Part shown: one piece after another, positions 31,163-40,000 of the stretch
Layout of the letters: every line of letters begins with the position of its first letter
Position numbering within the stretch: the first letter of the stretch is position 1
Source: Kineosporiaceae bacterium
GTDB taxonomy: Bacteria; Actinomycetota; Actinomycetes; Actinomycetales; Kineosporiaceae
Assembly (NCBI GenBank): GCA_016794595.1
Contig: JAEUJN010000014.1
Coordinates: 1-57,637 of the forward strand
Reading direction: 5' to 3'
DNA: 57,637 bases
Position numbers and translations under genes: made by a program
The notes under the pieces: model-generated
What the model was told of the DNA's origin: nothing
Databases searched by the model: none
The model's input: the letters and a program-made list of their open reading frames with translations, nothing else

Positions 31163-33109
31163 TCACGCGTTCGCGGCAGGCTCCTCCTCGGTTGACCCTG
31201 CTGTTGCACCGTCCTGCGTGTTGTCCGCCTCGGCGGCAGACGCGCCGGCGTCGGGCAGGACGACGGCCGGCGACGGCTTGGTGAGGTTCACGATGGCACT
31301 CGAGCGGGCGACCGGCTCATCGGCTGTGGTGAGGTCGATGACCCGGAGCCGGTCTGTTCGCGGTGCTCTCGAGGCCGCCTGCAGGGGGTGGACGCGCCCG
31401 CCTTCGTCGCCGCAGACAGGGCAGTCGGGGTCGCCCGTCGGGGCGAGCCACACGGACTGGTAGGCCAGCTGCCCCGGTACCGACTCGAAGAGCTTGGGGA
31501 AGAAGTCGAAGTCCGGCGTTGTCGACGTCATGAGGTAGGTCCAGCCGAGACCAAGAGCCTCCAGAAGTAGGCCCTTCGACGTCGTGGTCGGCCCATCCGG
31601 GTCGGCCACGAGCTCCAGGAGCCCGACCGTGATCTTCACCGATGCCGCAACGACGTGCTGGATGTCGGCGCCTAGTGCGGGTTCACCTTGGAGGCGTCCG
31701 GTGCCGTAGTCCGTGCCTCGTGCCCCATCGAGTCCGAAGTGGCGGCTCGCCGTCGCGCACCGGAAGCACCTGGTCATGGGAGGGAAAGTGAAGACGACTT
31801 CGCCGCCCTGGCCCTTGGCGTAGACGCCGCTGAAGACGGCTGGCACCTGGTAGGCGTACGAGAAGTGGTTGAGCAAGCGCTGGGCGGAGGGGTCGTCGGT
31901 GGCCGCCACGACGACGGCAGCATCCTGGACGAGATCCGCGATGACCTGTCGCGGGACGTCCTGGAGTGCGATCTGCTCCGTGGTGCAGCGCACCGCTGGG
32001 TTGATCTCTCGTAGGTGGCTGGCGAGGGCCTCGACCTTGGGCCGCCCGAGGTCCTGCACGGTGTACATCGAACGGGAGAGATTCTCCGGCGCCACGGTGT
32101 CGGGGTCGACGAGCACGATCTGCTCGATGCCGCTGCGGACGAGGGCCACCGCCGTTTGTGACCCGCCCGACCCGGAACCCACCACGAGGACCGGACTCTC
32201 AGCGATCTTCTCCGAGACGACGCCGTGAAGGCGGCTACGGATGCTGGCTCGGACCGACCCCTGTGACCTAGCCAGAGCTGGGTACCGGCCAAGCACTCGA
32301 CTCAGACGCTCGCGCTCCGGTACGGCGAGATCCCAGGTCAGAGGAACGGGGACCACACCGTCCCGACCGCCGAGCTCCTTAAGGAGCGGATGCTCCTCGA
32401 GGCCGGCACCGGGGCGCGCGGCCGCCAGAAGGAGCGGGGGCTGGTTCGGGTACGTCGCCGGGAAGAGGAAGAGCAACTCGAGCCCACCGACGACCACGGC
32501 GCCCGATACGTGGACCGTGCCGTCAACGTCCGTTAGCCCGAGCGGCAGCAGCTCGCCCCCCACGAGGTCCGCGACGGCCGCGAGGTCCCGAGTGATCGGG
32601 AGCACCGCGACGACGCCGGGCTCGGAAACCACTCGGCCGCCCTGGACCATCGTGGCCACGAAGACGGACATAGTCCCGGAGGGAAGCGGCACCTTGTGCT
32701 CTGGGTCCTTGTCCTCCCGCGCATCGCGCCCCCGGTCCCACTCTTCCACGGACCGGGTGACGATCGGGCAGATGAACCGGCCGAGCCAGGGCACGCCCTG
32801 GAGGCTGTCGGCGAAGGCGATGTGGTCGCCCTGGCTGGGGTGGTCCATGGCTGAAGGATGCGAGTGCACGACCCCTTTGAGCTCGATCGACGGGTCCGCC
32901 CGCTCGAGCCTGCTGACGACTTCCTGCAGCTCACGGGACGGACTGAACGTCGACCCGCTCCTCCGTGCGCGGCCATCGTGCACGAAACGGGTGACGACCG
33001 GCTGACCGACCGGGCCGAGCAGCGCGCCGCCGCGCTCGGGGACGTGCGAGGCGATGTACTGCTCGATGTCGTCCAAGACAGAGTCGAGGAACGCGACGTA
33101 CCGGTACAC
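31163..33109 (-). CDS. JAB/MPN+ peptidase fused to ThiF/E1-like adenylating domain
   Basis: 648 residues. The N-terminal JAB domain (~1-110) has ERGGALLG and the JAMM zinc motif GVVHSHP followed by SQGD, so it is a likely isopeptidase. A middle region (~190-280) includes LELLFLFPATYPNQPPLLL, which resembles the core of E2/RWD folds but has no catalytic Cys I can place. The ThiF/E1 domain (~310-590) has VLVVGSGSGGSQTAVALVR, VDPDTVAPENLSR, and zinc-type CxxC pairs CFRC and CPVC. The tail is acidic and disordered. GTG 33109 starts one base after the stop of the E2-like gene, so the two form an operon. Expected action: activate a ubiquitin-like or peptide C-terminus, and remove it again. Confidence 0.88.
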   Translation of the reverse strand: MYRYVAFLDSVLDDIEQYIASHVPERGGALLGPVGQPVVTRFVHDGRARRSGSTFSPSRELQEVVSRLERADPSIELKGVVHSHPSAMDHPSQGDHIAFADSLQGVPWLGRFICPIVTRSVEEWDRGRDAREDKDPEHKVPLPSGTMSVFVATMVQGGRVVSEPGVVAVLPITRDLAAVADLVGGELLPLGLTDVDGTVHVSGAVVVGGLELLFLFPATYPNQPPLLLAAARPGAGLEEHPLLKELGGRDGVVPVPLTWDLAVPERERLSRVLGRYPALARSQGSVRASIRSRLHGVVSEKIAESPVLVVGSGSGGSQTAVALVRSGIEQIVLVDPDTVAPENLSRSMYTVQDLGRPKVEALASHLREINPAVRCTTEQIALQDVPRQVIADLVQDAAVVVAATDDPSAQRLLNHFSYAYQVPAVFSGVYAKGQGGEVVFTFPPMTRCFRCATASRHFGLDGARGTDYGTGRLQGEPALGADIQHVVAASVKITVGLLELVADPDGPTTTSKGLLLEALGLGWTYLMTSTTPDFDFFPKLFESVPGQLAYQSVWLAPTGDPDCPVCGDEGGRVHPLQAASRAPRTDRLRVIDLTTADEPVARSSAIVNLTKPSPAVVLPDAGASAAEADNTQDGATAGSTEEEPAANA

Positions 33110-33110
33110 C

Positions 33111-34031
33111 TCAGGCCCCCTGGCCGAGGTTGAACTGGAAGCCGTAACCGCGCCGGTAACAGCTCGCGCCCCGGGTCCAGATCACGCTGCGGGCGTATGC
33201 GTTTTCCATGCTCGCATAGCCGGGGCCGCCTTCCCGCTTGAGACACAAGGTGCCGTCCTCGTAGAGATGGCAGTCCTCCACGCCCACCTGACCGCCGAGG
33301 CGCGGCTCGACGAGCGAGACCTTGTAAGTTCCGTTGCTCGCGTCGAACCAGAGGAACAGCGTGTAGGTGTCGCCGAACTCGTTCGTGATGCTGTAGGCCC
33401 AGCCGTCGACGTCCCCGTCCGAAGCGTGGACTGTGTTCGCAGGGAGCTTGGTCTGGACGATCGCCAACTCCCTGGCCGACCGATCCCCCCAGGCGTAGAA
33501 GGTCTCGCTGGTGACCTGGGAGAGCGGCCGGGCGGACCCGCCGATCTCGTCGCCCGAGTAGATGTTTCCCTCACGGTCCACGAGGATCTGGCGCGCCGGG
33601 TCGCTGGGGGTCGTGGTGCCTTCCCGCATATTGTCCCGGATCGCTGCGGCGATCTTGTTGAGGTCCGGCATGTAGAACGTCTCTGCGGTGACCTGTGAGA
33701 GCGCGCCCCTGGCCACGCCGTCCGCTGCGGCGGCCTGGGTACTGATCGTGCCGTCGGGCGCGACCTGCACCTCGGCCGGAAGAACGCCGAGCCTCCGGGC
33801 AGGTCGAGCCGGATCATCGGCGTCGACCTCGCTGACGGCGTTCGGTCCCGCGATGGTGGTCGCCTGCTCGTCCGCTTTCTGGGCCGACATCGCGCCGCCG
33901 TACTTGTCGGCCCGGGGGGCGGGCTCCCGGACCGGTCTTGCGGGGATGACGATCGGCCCGGAGAAGGCCGCGATCTCCTCTTGGCTCAGCACCCGCACGG
34001 TGATCTCGCTGAGGCTTTCGTCGGTTGTCAT
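33111..34031 (-). CDS. E2-like (UBC-fold) protein with a repeated N-terminal segment
   Basis: 306 residues. The C-terminal ~140 fit a prokaryotic E2-like fold: TYTLFLWFDASNGTYKVSLV, then P, then EDCHLYEDGTLCLKREGG. There the HLYxDGTLCL box gives a His and the probable catalytic Cys, and a later Trp-containing helix follows (ARSVIWTRGASCYRRGYG). The N-terminal half is different: after a ~100-residue linker it has two copies of LSQVT[AS]ETFY (residues ~111-120 and ~169-178). These could be modification or recognition sites. ATG 34031 has a short inverted repeat 24 bp upstream. Expected role: accept an activated peptide from the E1 domain of the next gene. The E2 call rests on motif and neighbours, not on an alignment. 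Confidence 0.72.
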   Translation of the reverse strand: MTTDESLSEITVRVLSQEEIAAFSGPIVIPARPVREPAPRADKYGGAMSAQKADEQATTIAGPNAVSEVDADDPARPARRLGVLPAEVQVAPDGTISTQAAAADGVARGALSQVTAETFYMPDLNKIAAAIRDNMREGTTTPSDPARQILVDREGNIYSGDEIGGSARPLSQVTSETFYAWGDRSARELAIVQTKLPANTVHASDGDVDGWAYSITNEFGDTYTLFLWFDASNGTYKVSLVEPRLGGQVGVEDCHLYEDGTLCLKREGGPGYASMENAYARSVIWTRGASCYRRGYGFQFNLGQGA

Positions 34032-34054
34032 GTGCCACCCCTCGATCTGATCGG

Positions 34055-34072
34055 CATACGGCTGAACGTATG
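34055..34072. promoter_or_regulatory. Inverted repeat CATACG-N6-CGTATG
   Basis: 6-bp arms (34055-34060, 34067-34072), 24 bp upstream of the E2-like gene and just downstream of the regulator-like gene. Possible operator for the E2/E1 pair. Confidence 0.35.
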
Positions 34073-34107
34073 GGCCGAACGGGTGGCGAGCCGAGGGAGC
34101 GGTTCCC

Positions 34108-35073
34108 CTACTTGAGGGGCCGACGCTCCGAGTAGCTGATCAGCCAGGGGGCGTAGACTCCGGCGAGGTCCTTGCAGCGGGCGACAGAGCTGGCGGCGAC
34201 GTCGCTGGTCACGTCGGGGAACTCGGCTGCGACCCTCTCCAGCCCGTTGCGCACTGTCCGCTCCGCCAGCTTCGCCGCCCTGCTCAGACTCGCGACACTC
34301 GTCGGCGTCTCCCCGGCGGCCAGCAGATACAGCAAGAGCTTTTCTGCGGGCCGCAGCCTGAAGTAACTGCTGCCGCGCCGGGCCGGCAGGAAGGAACTCA
34401 CGAGGCGGCGTGCCTCTTCATTGAGCTCGGTGTCGCTGCAGAACTGCTGCCCCTGCGTGAGCCACGCGACGTCCTGCGCGATGGCACTCCAGTGAAGGCG
34501 GGCCACGGGCCCGAGCCGCTCCGCGGTCTTGCTCGTCGTCCGGTCGCCGACCACGGCGCCGCGGTCGGCGGGTCGGCCGGTCTTGCCCGCGATCGAACCC
34601 AACGTCCACGTCACGCCGTTGCGCATCAGGAGCGCTGGCCCGCCGAAGATGTGCCGGACCTCGCAGGCGATGGCGTGCTGGGCGCATAGATGAACCTCCG
34701 TCTTCGGCTTGAGCACGGCTATCAAGTGGACAGGTGGGCCGAGGACGTCGCCGAGCACGTCCGCGCCACGCATCGGGTCGTGGTCGAATGCCTTCGACGA
34801 GGTCGCCTCGAAGACCAGCGAGTACGGGGCGTCTGCCTCAACGTCCGCTAACCACTTCTCCAACTGCTGCATGCCACGCACGGACACGAAGGACACGGCA
34901 GGGGGCCCGACCGGCGGATGCGTGAGGTCCACGGAGCACATCCAGAGCACGGTGTGTTGCTGCAACCGACCCTCGATCCCACAGCCGACGATCCAGTGGA
35001 AGCGGATCTCCCACGCGTGGGCCTGACGGACGACGGCGTCGATGAGCGCGGACGCCGTCCGGAGTCGGGGCAA
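34108..35073 (-). CDS. Unknown protein with C-terminal helix-turn-helix, 321 aa
   Basis: The start must be TTG 35073, because a stop precedes it in frame and no ATG or GTG follows early. Residues 1-200 form an unrecognised alpha/beta region (HWIVGCGIEGRLQQHTVLWM, VHLIAVLKPKTEVHLCAQHA). The C-terminal ~90 residues look like a winged helix-turn-helix (LRPAEKLLLYLLAAGETPTS, then LSRAAKLAERTVRNGLERVA), so it probably binds DNA. It is divergent from the peptide/radical SAM pair at 35229 and upstream of the E2-like and E1-like genes, a good place for a shared regulator. CCTGACGGACGACGG at 35021-35035, inside the gene near its start, copies the motif of the kinase locus but lies in coding sequence. 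Confidence 0.65.
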   Translation of the reverse strand: MPRLRTASALIDAVVRQAHAWEIRFHWIVGCGIEGRLQQHTVLWMCSVDLTHPPVGPPAVSFVSVRGMQQLEKWLADVEADAPYSLVFEATSSKAFDHDPMRGADVLGDVLGPPVHLIAVLKPKTEVHLCAQHAIACEVRHIFGGPALLMRNGVTWTLGSIAGKTGRPADRGAVVGDRTTSKTAERLGPVARLHWSAIAQDVAWLTQGQQFCSDTELNEEARRLVSSFLPARRGSSYFRLRPAEKLLLYLLAAGETPTSVASLSRAAKLAERTVRNGLERVAAEFPDVTSDVAASSVARCKDLAGVYAPWLISYSERRPLK

Positions 35074-35228
35074 TCCGGCATCGGCTCAGCGTGCGGGTAG
35101 TGACCGACTCGTCACGCCGCGGCCATGGCCCCGAACCACGCTGTCCTCGATGTGGTGCGTTTGGACAATTCCGTGCCATTCGGCTCGCGACGATGGATCG
35201 CGGCGGTACGGCCGGGAATCATGGCCTC

Positions 35229-35354
35229 ATGCAGACCATCATCGACACTGAGGCCACCTCCGACGAGGAGATGGTTGTGGCCGTGACCGACGTACGACCT
35301 GTCACCTCGCCCGAGCTGCGACTGACCTGCCGCAAGCCGTCCAACTGTCACTGA
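35229..35354 (+). CDS. Candidate RiPP precursor peptide, 41 aa
   Basis: A short frame beginning MQTIIDTEATSDEEMVVAV, acidic in its first half like a leader peptide. It ends LTCRKPSNCH, with two Cys, a Pro and a C-terminal His, like a core. Its stop overlaps the start of a radical SAM/SPASM gene (TGATG), the classic layout of precursor plus maturase. ATG 35229 is preferred; in-frame ATG 35193 would add 12 residues, and neither has a strong ribosome site. The core type does not match a RiPP family I can name. It may be cross-linked by the maturase at the Cys, Asn or His positions. Whether the neighbouring E1/E2/JAB enzymes act on it is open. Confidence 0.7.
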   Translation: MQTIIDTEATSDEEMVVAVTDVRPVTSPELRLTCRKPSNCH

Positions 35355-36652
35355 TGCCAGCCGCGGGTATGGGTCACCCGGTCCTCGTGAGAGCCGACGA
35401 TCGGACGGTCGTTGCGTGGCACTCGCTGCACCCTCACCAGGTGCGCCGGGTGACCCTGCCCGCTGCTGCCGACGCTGACGCGCTGGTCGAGGCCGCCCGG
35501 CGAGGCATGCGGGTACGCACCGGGGACGCCGGGCTCGACGCGCTCCTCGCGGGGCGCGAGAGTGCTGTATCCACCGAGGTGGAGGACCCCGCTCCGGCGT
35601 TCCTCAGTCTCCTCGTCGCTGAGAGCTGTAACCTGGGCTGCTCGTACTGCATCGCAGGCACGATGATGGACGTAGCGCTGCGCTCGGCAACTACCCGGAT
35701 GACGTGGGGTACCGCACGGAGCGCGTTGCACTGGTTCGCCGGTCAGGTCACCCCTGGGTCGCCGATCACGGTGAACTTCAGCGGTGGCGAACCGCTGCTC
35801 AACTGGCCGGTTGTCCGCCGAGCGTTGGATGAGCTCGCAGACCTCGGACCCCTTACGTACGCCGACCTCTCCTTGAACACGAACGCGACTCTTGTGACGC
35901 GTGCGATCGCCGAAAAGCTTGCTGAGCACGGAGTCGCCATCGCGACGAGCCTCGACGGTGTTCCCGCGGCCAGCGACCTGGTCCGGGTGCGGCGCAAAGC
36001 CAGGGGAGGGGTGTCGTCTGCCATCCTTCGCGGCTGGACGCTGTTGCGGACATCGGGCTGCGAACTAACCGGATTCATGGCGACCTTTGATGACCGCAAT
36101 ATTTCGTCCATCAATCCTGACCTTGTCGACTTCGCTCTTGAATGGGGCATGTCGTGGCTTCGTGTCGACTGCGACGTCATCCATCTCACAGGCCTGTCTG
36201 CCGAGGATCTGGTCGAGCGAATCTGGGAGGTGTTTCTCTACGGCCGGGAGCTGGGTGTGGCGGTCGAAGGCTTTTGGTCAACTCCCGCGGACAACTTGCT
36301 TAACCCCCGTTCCGCCGGGGCGAGATTCTGTGGAGCGGTGAGCGGCGACACCATCTCGGTGCACCCGGACGGACGAGTCTCCGCGTGCGGCTTCTCGGTC
36401 GCCGAACTCGGCCGGGTGCGAAATGGCGCGGTGTGGCTTGACCTGCCGGTGAGACGTGCGTTCATCCGTTCGTACAAACCTGGGCGTCGGCACGACTGCG
36501 CCGGCTGCGACCTTGAAAGATCCTGCGGCGGGGGCTGCAACATTGCGCGCGAGCAGGCCACAGCGGACGGCACAACGTCAGCGATCGACTTCAACTGCAC
36601 GGTCTACCGTGAGTTGACCCGACGCCTCGTGCTGCACCACGCGGCGGGCTGA
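35354..36652 (+). CDS. Radical SAM/SPASM peptide maturase
   Basis: 432 residues. Radical SAM cluster motif CxxxCxxC at Cys92, Cys96 and Cys99 (ESCNLGCSYC), SAM-binding FSGGEPLLNW and further barrel strands (LSLNTNATLVT, IATSLDGVP). A SPASM domain follows, with FCGAVSGDTISVHPDGRVSA, ACGFS, then CAGCDLERSCGGGCN and a last Cys in DFNCTVY. SPASM binds auxiliary iron-sulfur clusters and is typical of enzymes that modify peptides: sactipeptides, ranthipeptides, cyclophanes and the PQQ and mycofactocin pathways. The ~70 residues before the first motif are variable and could bind the leader, although no clear PqqD-like fold is seen. It overlaps the precursor gene. Confidence 0.92.
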   Translation: MPAAGMGHPVLVRADDRTVVAWHSLHPHQVRRVTLPAAADADALVEAARRGMRVRTGDAGLDALLAGRESAVSTEVEDPAPAFLSLLVAESCNLGCSYCIAGTMMDVALRSATTRMTWGTARSALHWFAGQVTPGSPITVNFSGGEPLLNWPVVRRALDELADLGPLTYADLSLNTNATLVTRAIAEKLAEHGVAIATSLDGVPAASDLVRVRRKARGGVSSAILRGWTLLRTSGCELTGFMATFDDRNISSINPDLVDFALEWGMSWLRVDCDVIHLTGLSAEDLVERIWEVFLYGRELGVAVEGFWSTPADNLLNPRSAGARFCGAVSGDTISVHPDGRVSACGFSVAELGRVRNGAVWLDLPVRRAFIRSYKPGRRHDCAGCDLERSCGGGCNIAREQATADGTTSAIDFNCTVYRELTRRLVLHHAAG

Positions 36653-37053
36653 CCCCGAGGACCTTCACGGGGGCCAGTTCTCATCGAGGTTCTAGCCCAA
36701 TCTAGCTCAGGCTAGCGTCGCCCTGCGGCGTGGATCTTGATGATGGTGTCGCGGATCTCCTCCGGGAGTGATCTTCGGGTGATGATGTGGGCGCCTGTTC
36801 GGCGTGCCTCAAGCAAGTCACACCTGGCGTTGACCATCCGGCCGGAGCGTCGGAGGAGCCGGCGTTGCGGGCGTCGGGGTGGTATTCGGTGGGGCGGTGA
36901 GCTTGGCGTTCCTGTGGCACGCTCGCCCAGGTCGAGCCGGGTAGGCAGGGCGACGCCACGCCCGCAAACCCGCATCGCCGTCCAGCCGACGCGCTGAGCC
37001 GGAACGGGTGCCACGTGCCGCACGGCGTGTGCACCCAACAGCCCGAGCGCAGG
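36653..37053. other. 401 bp between the maturase and the pilus operon; no firm gene
   Basis: The minus-strand frame 36712-37038 ends with a protein-like stretch (NARCDLLEARRTGAHIITRR, then SLPEEIRDTIIKIHAAGRR) that may be the tail of a decayed regulator. Its N-terminal part is Arg/Pro-rich and unconvincing. Three CTAG sites spaced 10 bp apart lie at the left edge (36692-36715). Confidence 0.4.
36692..36715. repeat. Three CTAG sites at 10-bp spacing
   Basis: CTAGCCCAAT, CTAGCTCAGG and CTAGCG start at 36692, 36702 and 36712. CTAGCC and GGCTAG also form the ends of a 24-bp imperfect dyad. They sit between the convergent maturase and pilus operons, so they may be a weak terminator or a phased protein site. 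CTAG is usually rare in GC-rich genomes. Confidence 0.45.
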
Positions 37054-40000
37054 TTAGTTGGGTGCGGCCCGCCGTCCGGGGGCGCCTGCCCGGTCACGGC
37101 TGGTGCCTTCACGGGCGGCGAGTGCGCGTGCGGTGCGTGAGGGGAGGTCGTCGGGTCCGTCGGCGTCGTGGACGCCGAGGAGTCGTCCGACGTACAGCTC
37201 GGCCTCGGCGGCCTGCCCGAGGTCGTCGCACGCCGCGATCAGGTCGAGTAGTGGGCCGTCGTCATACGGCGCAGCTTGGGCGGCGATCGAGGCCGCCGCG
37301 TGCGCGGCCGCGGCCTCTCCGCCGGCGAGATGGTGGGCGGCGACCTGGTGGGCGACGTCCACGATCATCGCGGTGTACTCGTGGTCGAGGGGACGTTCGG
37401 CGAGCCAGGCGTATCCGCCGGGGCGTTGCCGGTCGAAGGGGATCCCGGTCACCAGGTCGAGCGCGGTGTGCAGGTCGGCGATCCCGTCGGGTCCGCGGCG
37501 GGTGGCTCGGGCGCGCAGGCGGGTGAACAGGTCGGCGTCCACGAGCAACCCGTTGACTCGGTAGGTGCCGGTGGTGCCGTCGCCCGGGGTCGTTGCGGGC
37601 GGCAGGTAGGGCGCGCCCGTGGTGGGGTCGTGGCCGAGCCAGGTCCGCACGATCGAGATCGCCTGCCGCAGCCGGCTGGTGCCGCTGACCCCGGGGACGG
37701 CGGGCCACAGGTCCGCTGCGAGTTGCTCACCGCTGGCCCCGCGGGGGCGGGTGGCCAGGCAGGCGACGATCTCGGTGTTCCACGCCAGCCGGGGCCGGCC
37801 CTTGGGTAGCGACCCGGACGCGGTGACCTCGACCGGTCCGAGCAGACGCACCTTCGGCCGCGGACAGCCCGGGTCGCGCCAGGCGGCCAGGTCGGCGTCC
37901 AGGTTCTCGTCGTCCGGGCCGGGTGGGGTGGGCCGCAGGGGAACAGCAGCGGACGGCGCGGCCGCGCCCTGGGCGTCCGGCTCACCTGTGGTTGTCGTTC
38001 CCGGATCGCCGCGCAGGTTGACCCGAAGCGCCGGCGGCACCTCGAGCGCGTCCGGCACCTGGGGAACCTGGTCGGCGCCGAAGTCGACTCCGGGCAGCGG
38101 CGAGGTCAGCCAGTCGAAGGCCAACCCGTTCTGGCTCGGGCTCGGGTCGGGGGTCTGGGCGGCGATCGGGCGGAGGGCGGTGTCGTGTTCCTGGTCCGCC
38201 ATCCACCGGGGGCTCACCTCGGCAGAGTTGCGCTGCAGCGGTGACGCTTCCGTGGCAGCAGCGTCCGTGCTGACGGCGTGTGCGTTGACGGCGTCCGTGG
38301 CATCGGCGTCGGCGTCTGTGTCGATGTCGGCGACGGTGAACAGGGCGCCCAGGTCGGCGCCGGCATGGCAGGTGAGGCGGTGGGCGGTCAGGTGCAGGTC
38401 GAGGGCGGGAACGTGCAGGAGTCCTGTGGCAGTGACCTCGAGCCGCCAGGGCCGGTCCACCAGGGTGGCGTTCGATCCGGTGAGGACCAAGGATTGTCCG
38501 GTGCGGGTGCCGGGCTGCAGCGTGCTGATCAGGTCGGTGATCCCGGCCTCGGGCGGGGGATCGGCACTGAGCACGAGGATCTCGGGGAACCAGATGTCGC
38601 CGCTGACGTGCAGTAGGCGGCCGGGGAGCACGCCAAGACCGATCTCGGTCATGGCCTCGGTCATCGACCGCACGTGGACGCGGGCCGCGTGGATCGCGGC
38701 CGTGGCCTGTTGCGGTCCGTCGACGGATCGCACGCGTCCAGGGTGGAGCGGTCCCAGGTCGTCGCCGAGTCCGACGAGGGTGAGGTAGACCAGTTCGGGC
38801 CAGGGGTTGAGGGCCAGTTCGGCGGCCAGGTAGCGGGCGAGGTCGAGGCACGCGTCGGGGTCCCCGGTGAGGCCGATGACGCCGATGTGTTCGAGATCGA
38901 GCAGCCAGGTCCGGTCGTCCTGGTCCACCCCGACCGAGACCAGGGCCGGGTAGGGCGCGGCGTGCGCACCCCGGTGCTGGGCCTGGTAGCCGGTGTCGGC
39001 GTCCCGGGAGTGGTGCCAGCGCAGTCCACCGTCACGGACCTGCCAGGCACCGGGAGCGTTGCGGGCCGGGTGCGCGAGAACCAGTTCCACCCCGGTGGTG
39101 TCGAGGACGGCGGCGATCACCTCGGGCAGCCGTCCGCCGGGTTGGCGGGACAGGTGGAACGGCAAAGCGCGCAGCACCTCGTCCAGCCAGGTGATGTCGG
39201 CGGTGGTGGCCGTCCTGATCGCCCGCTCGGTGGCCCGGGCAGTCACCGGCACTTTCGGGATCGAGCCCCCCGGACGGCGGTAGCGCTGCTGGCGGCGACG
39301 GGCCAGCGTCCATCGCAGCAACGCCATCGCCCCGACCAGTCCTGCTCCCAGACCCGCTGCGATCAGCGCCGCCCGAGCCTCACCGGGATCGACCTGCCAC
39401 TGGGGTTCCGCGTCGTCCTCGACGGACGCCGATTCGGGTGAGACGGCTTGTGGGTCGGTTGGTGCCGCCGTCATCGTCGAATCGGGCGCCGGTGCGATGC
39501 CGGTCGCTGTACTGCGGGGATCGGCCGGGATCGTCGGCAGCGGAGGCGGTTTGCGCAGGGACGGCGTCGCAGCGGGATCACCCTGTGCCGTCGACGGGGT
39601 GGAGGCTCCCGGTGAGGCTGCGGGCGTCGATGTGCGAGCCGCCGCTCCTGCTGCGGGCTCGACCGTCGTCGGGGTCGTGCTCGGCGTCGTGGTGGCCGGG
39701 GGCCGATCCGCGGCGGGTGGGGTGAGGTCGGGTAGGGCGAGGGTCCAGCCGGGTTCGATGTGGTCGGGGTCGGTGAACTGCTTGTGGCCTGGCTGGGTTC
39801 GGCCGGCGTTGGCGTCCCAGAGCTGTTGCCAGGTCGCGACATCGTGCGCTGCGGCGATCCCGGTGAGGGTGTCGCCGGGGCGGACGACGACCGGCGCGTC
39901 GCCGTCCGGAGCTGCCGCAGGGGGTGTCGGGTGTCCGGCGGCGGGCACCAGCACGGTCCACCCCGGGCGCAGCAGGCCGGGGTCGGTCATCACCTGCCCG

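Noticed and set aside
35021-35035. Copy of CCTGACGGACGACGG inside the 321-aa gene
   Set aside because: It matches the central motif of the kinase locus, but lies in coding sequence with no paired copy; probably coincidence of codon use.
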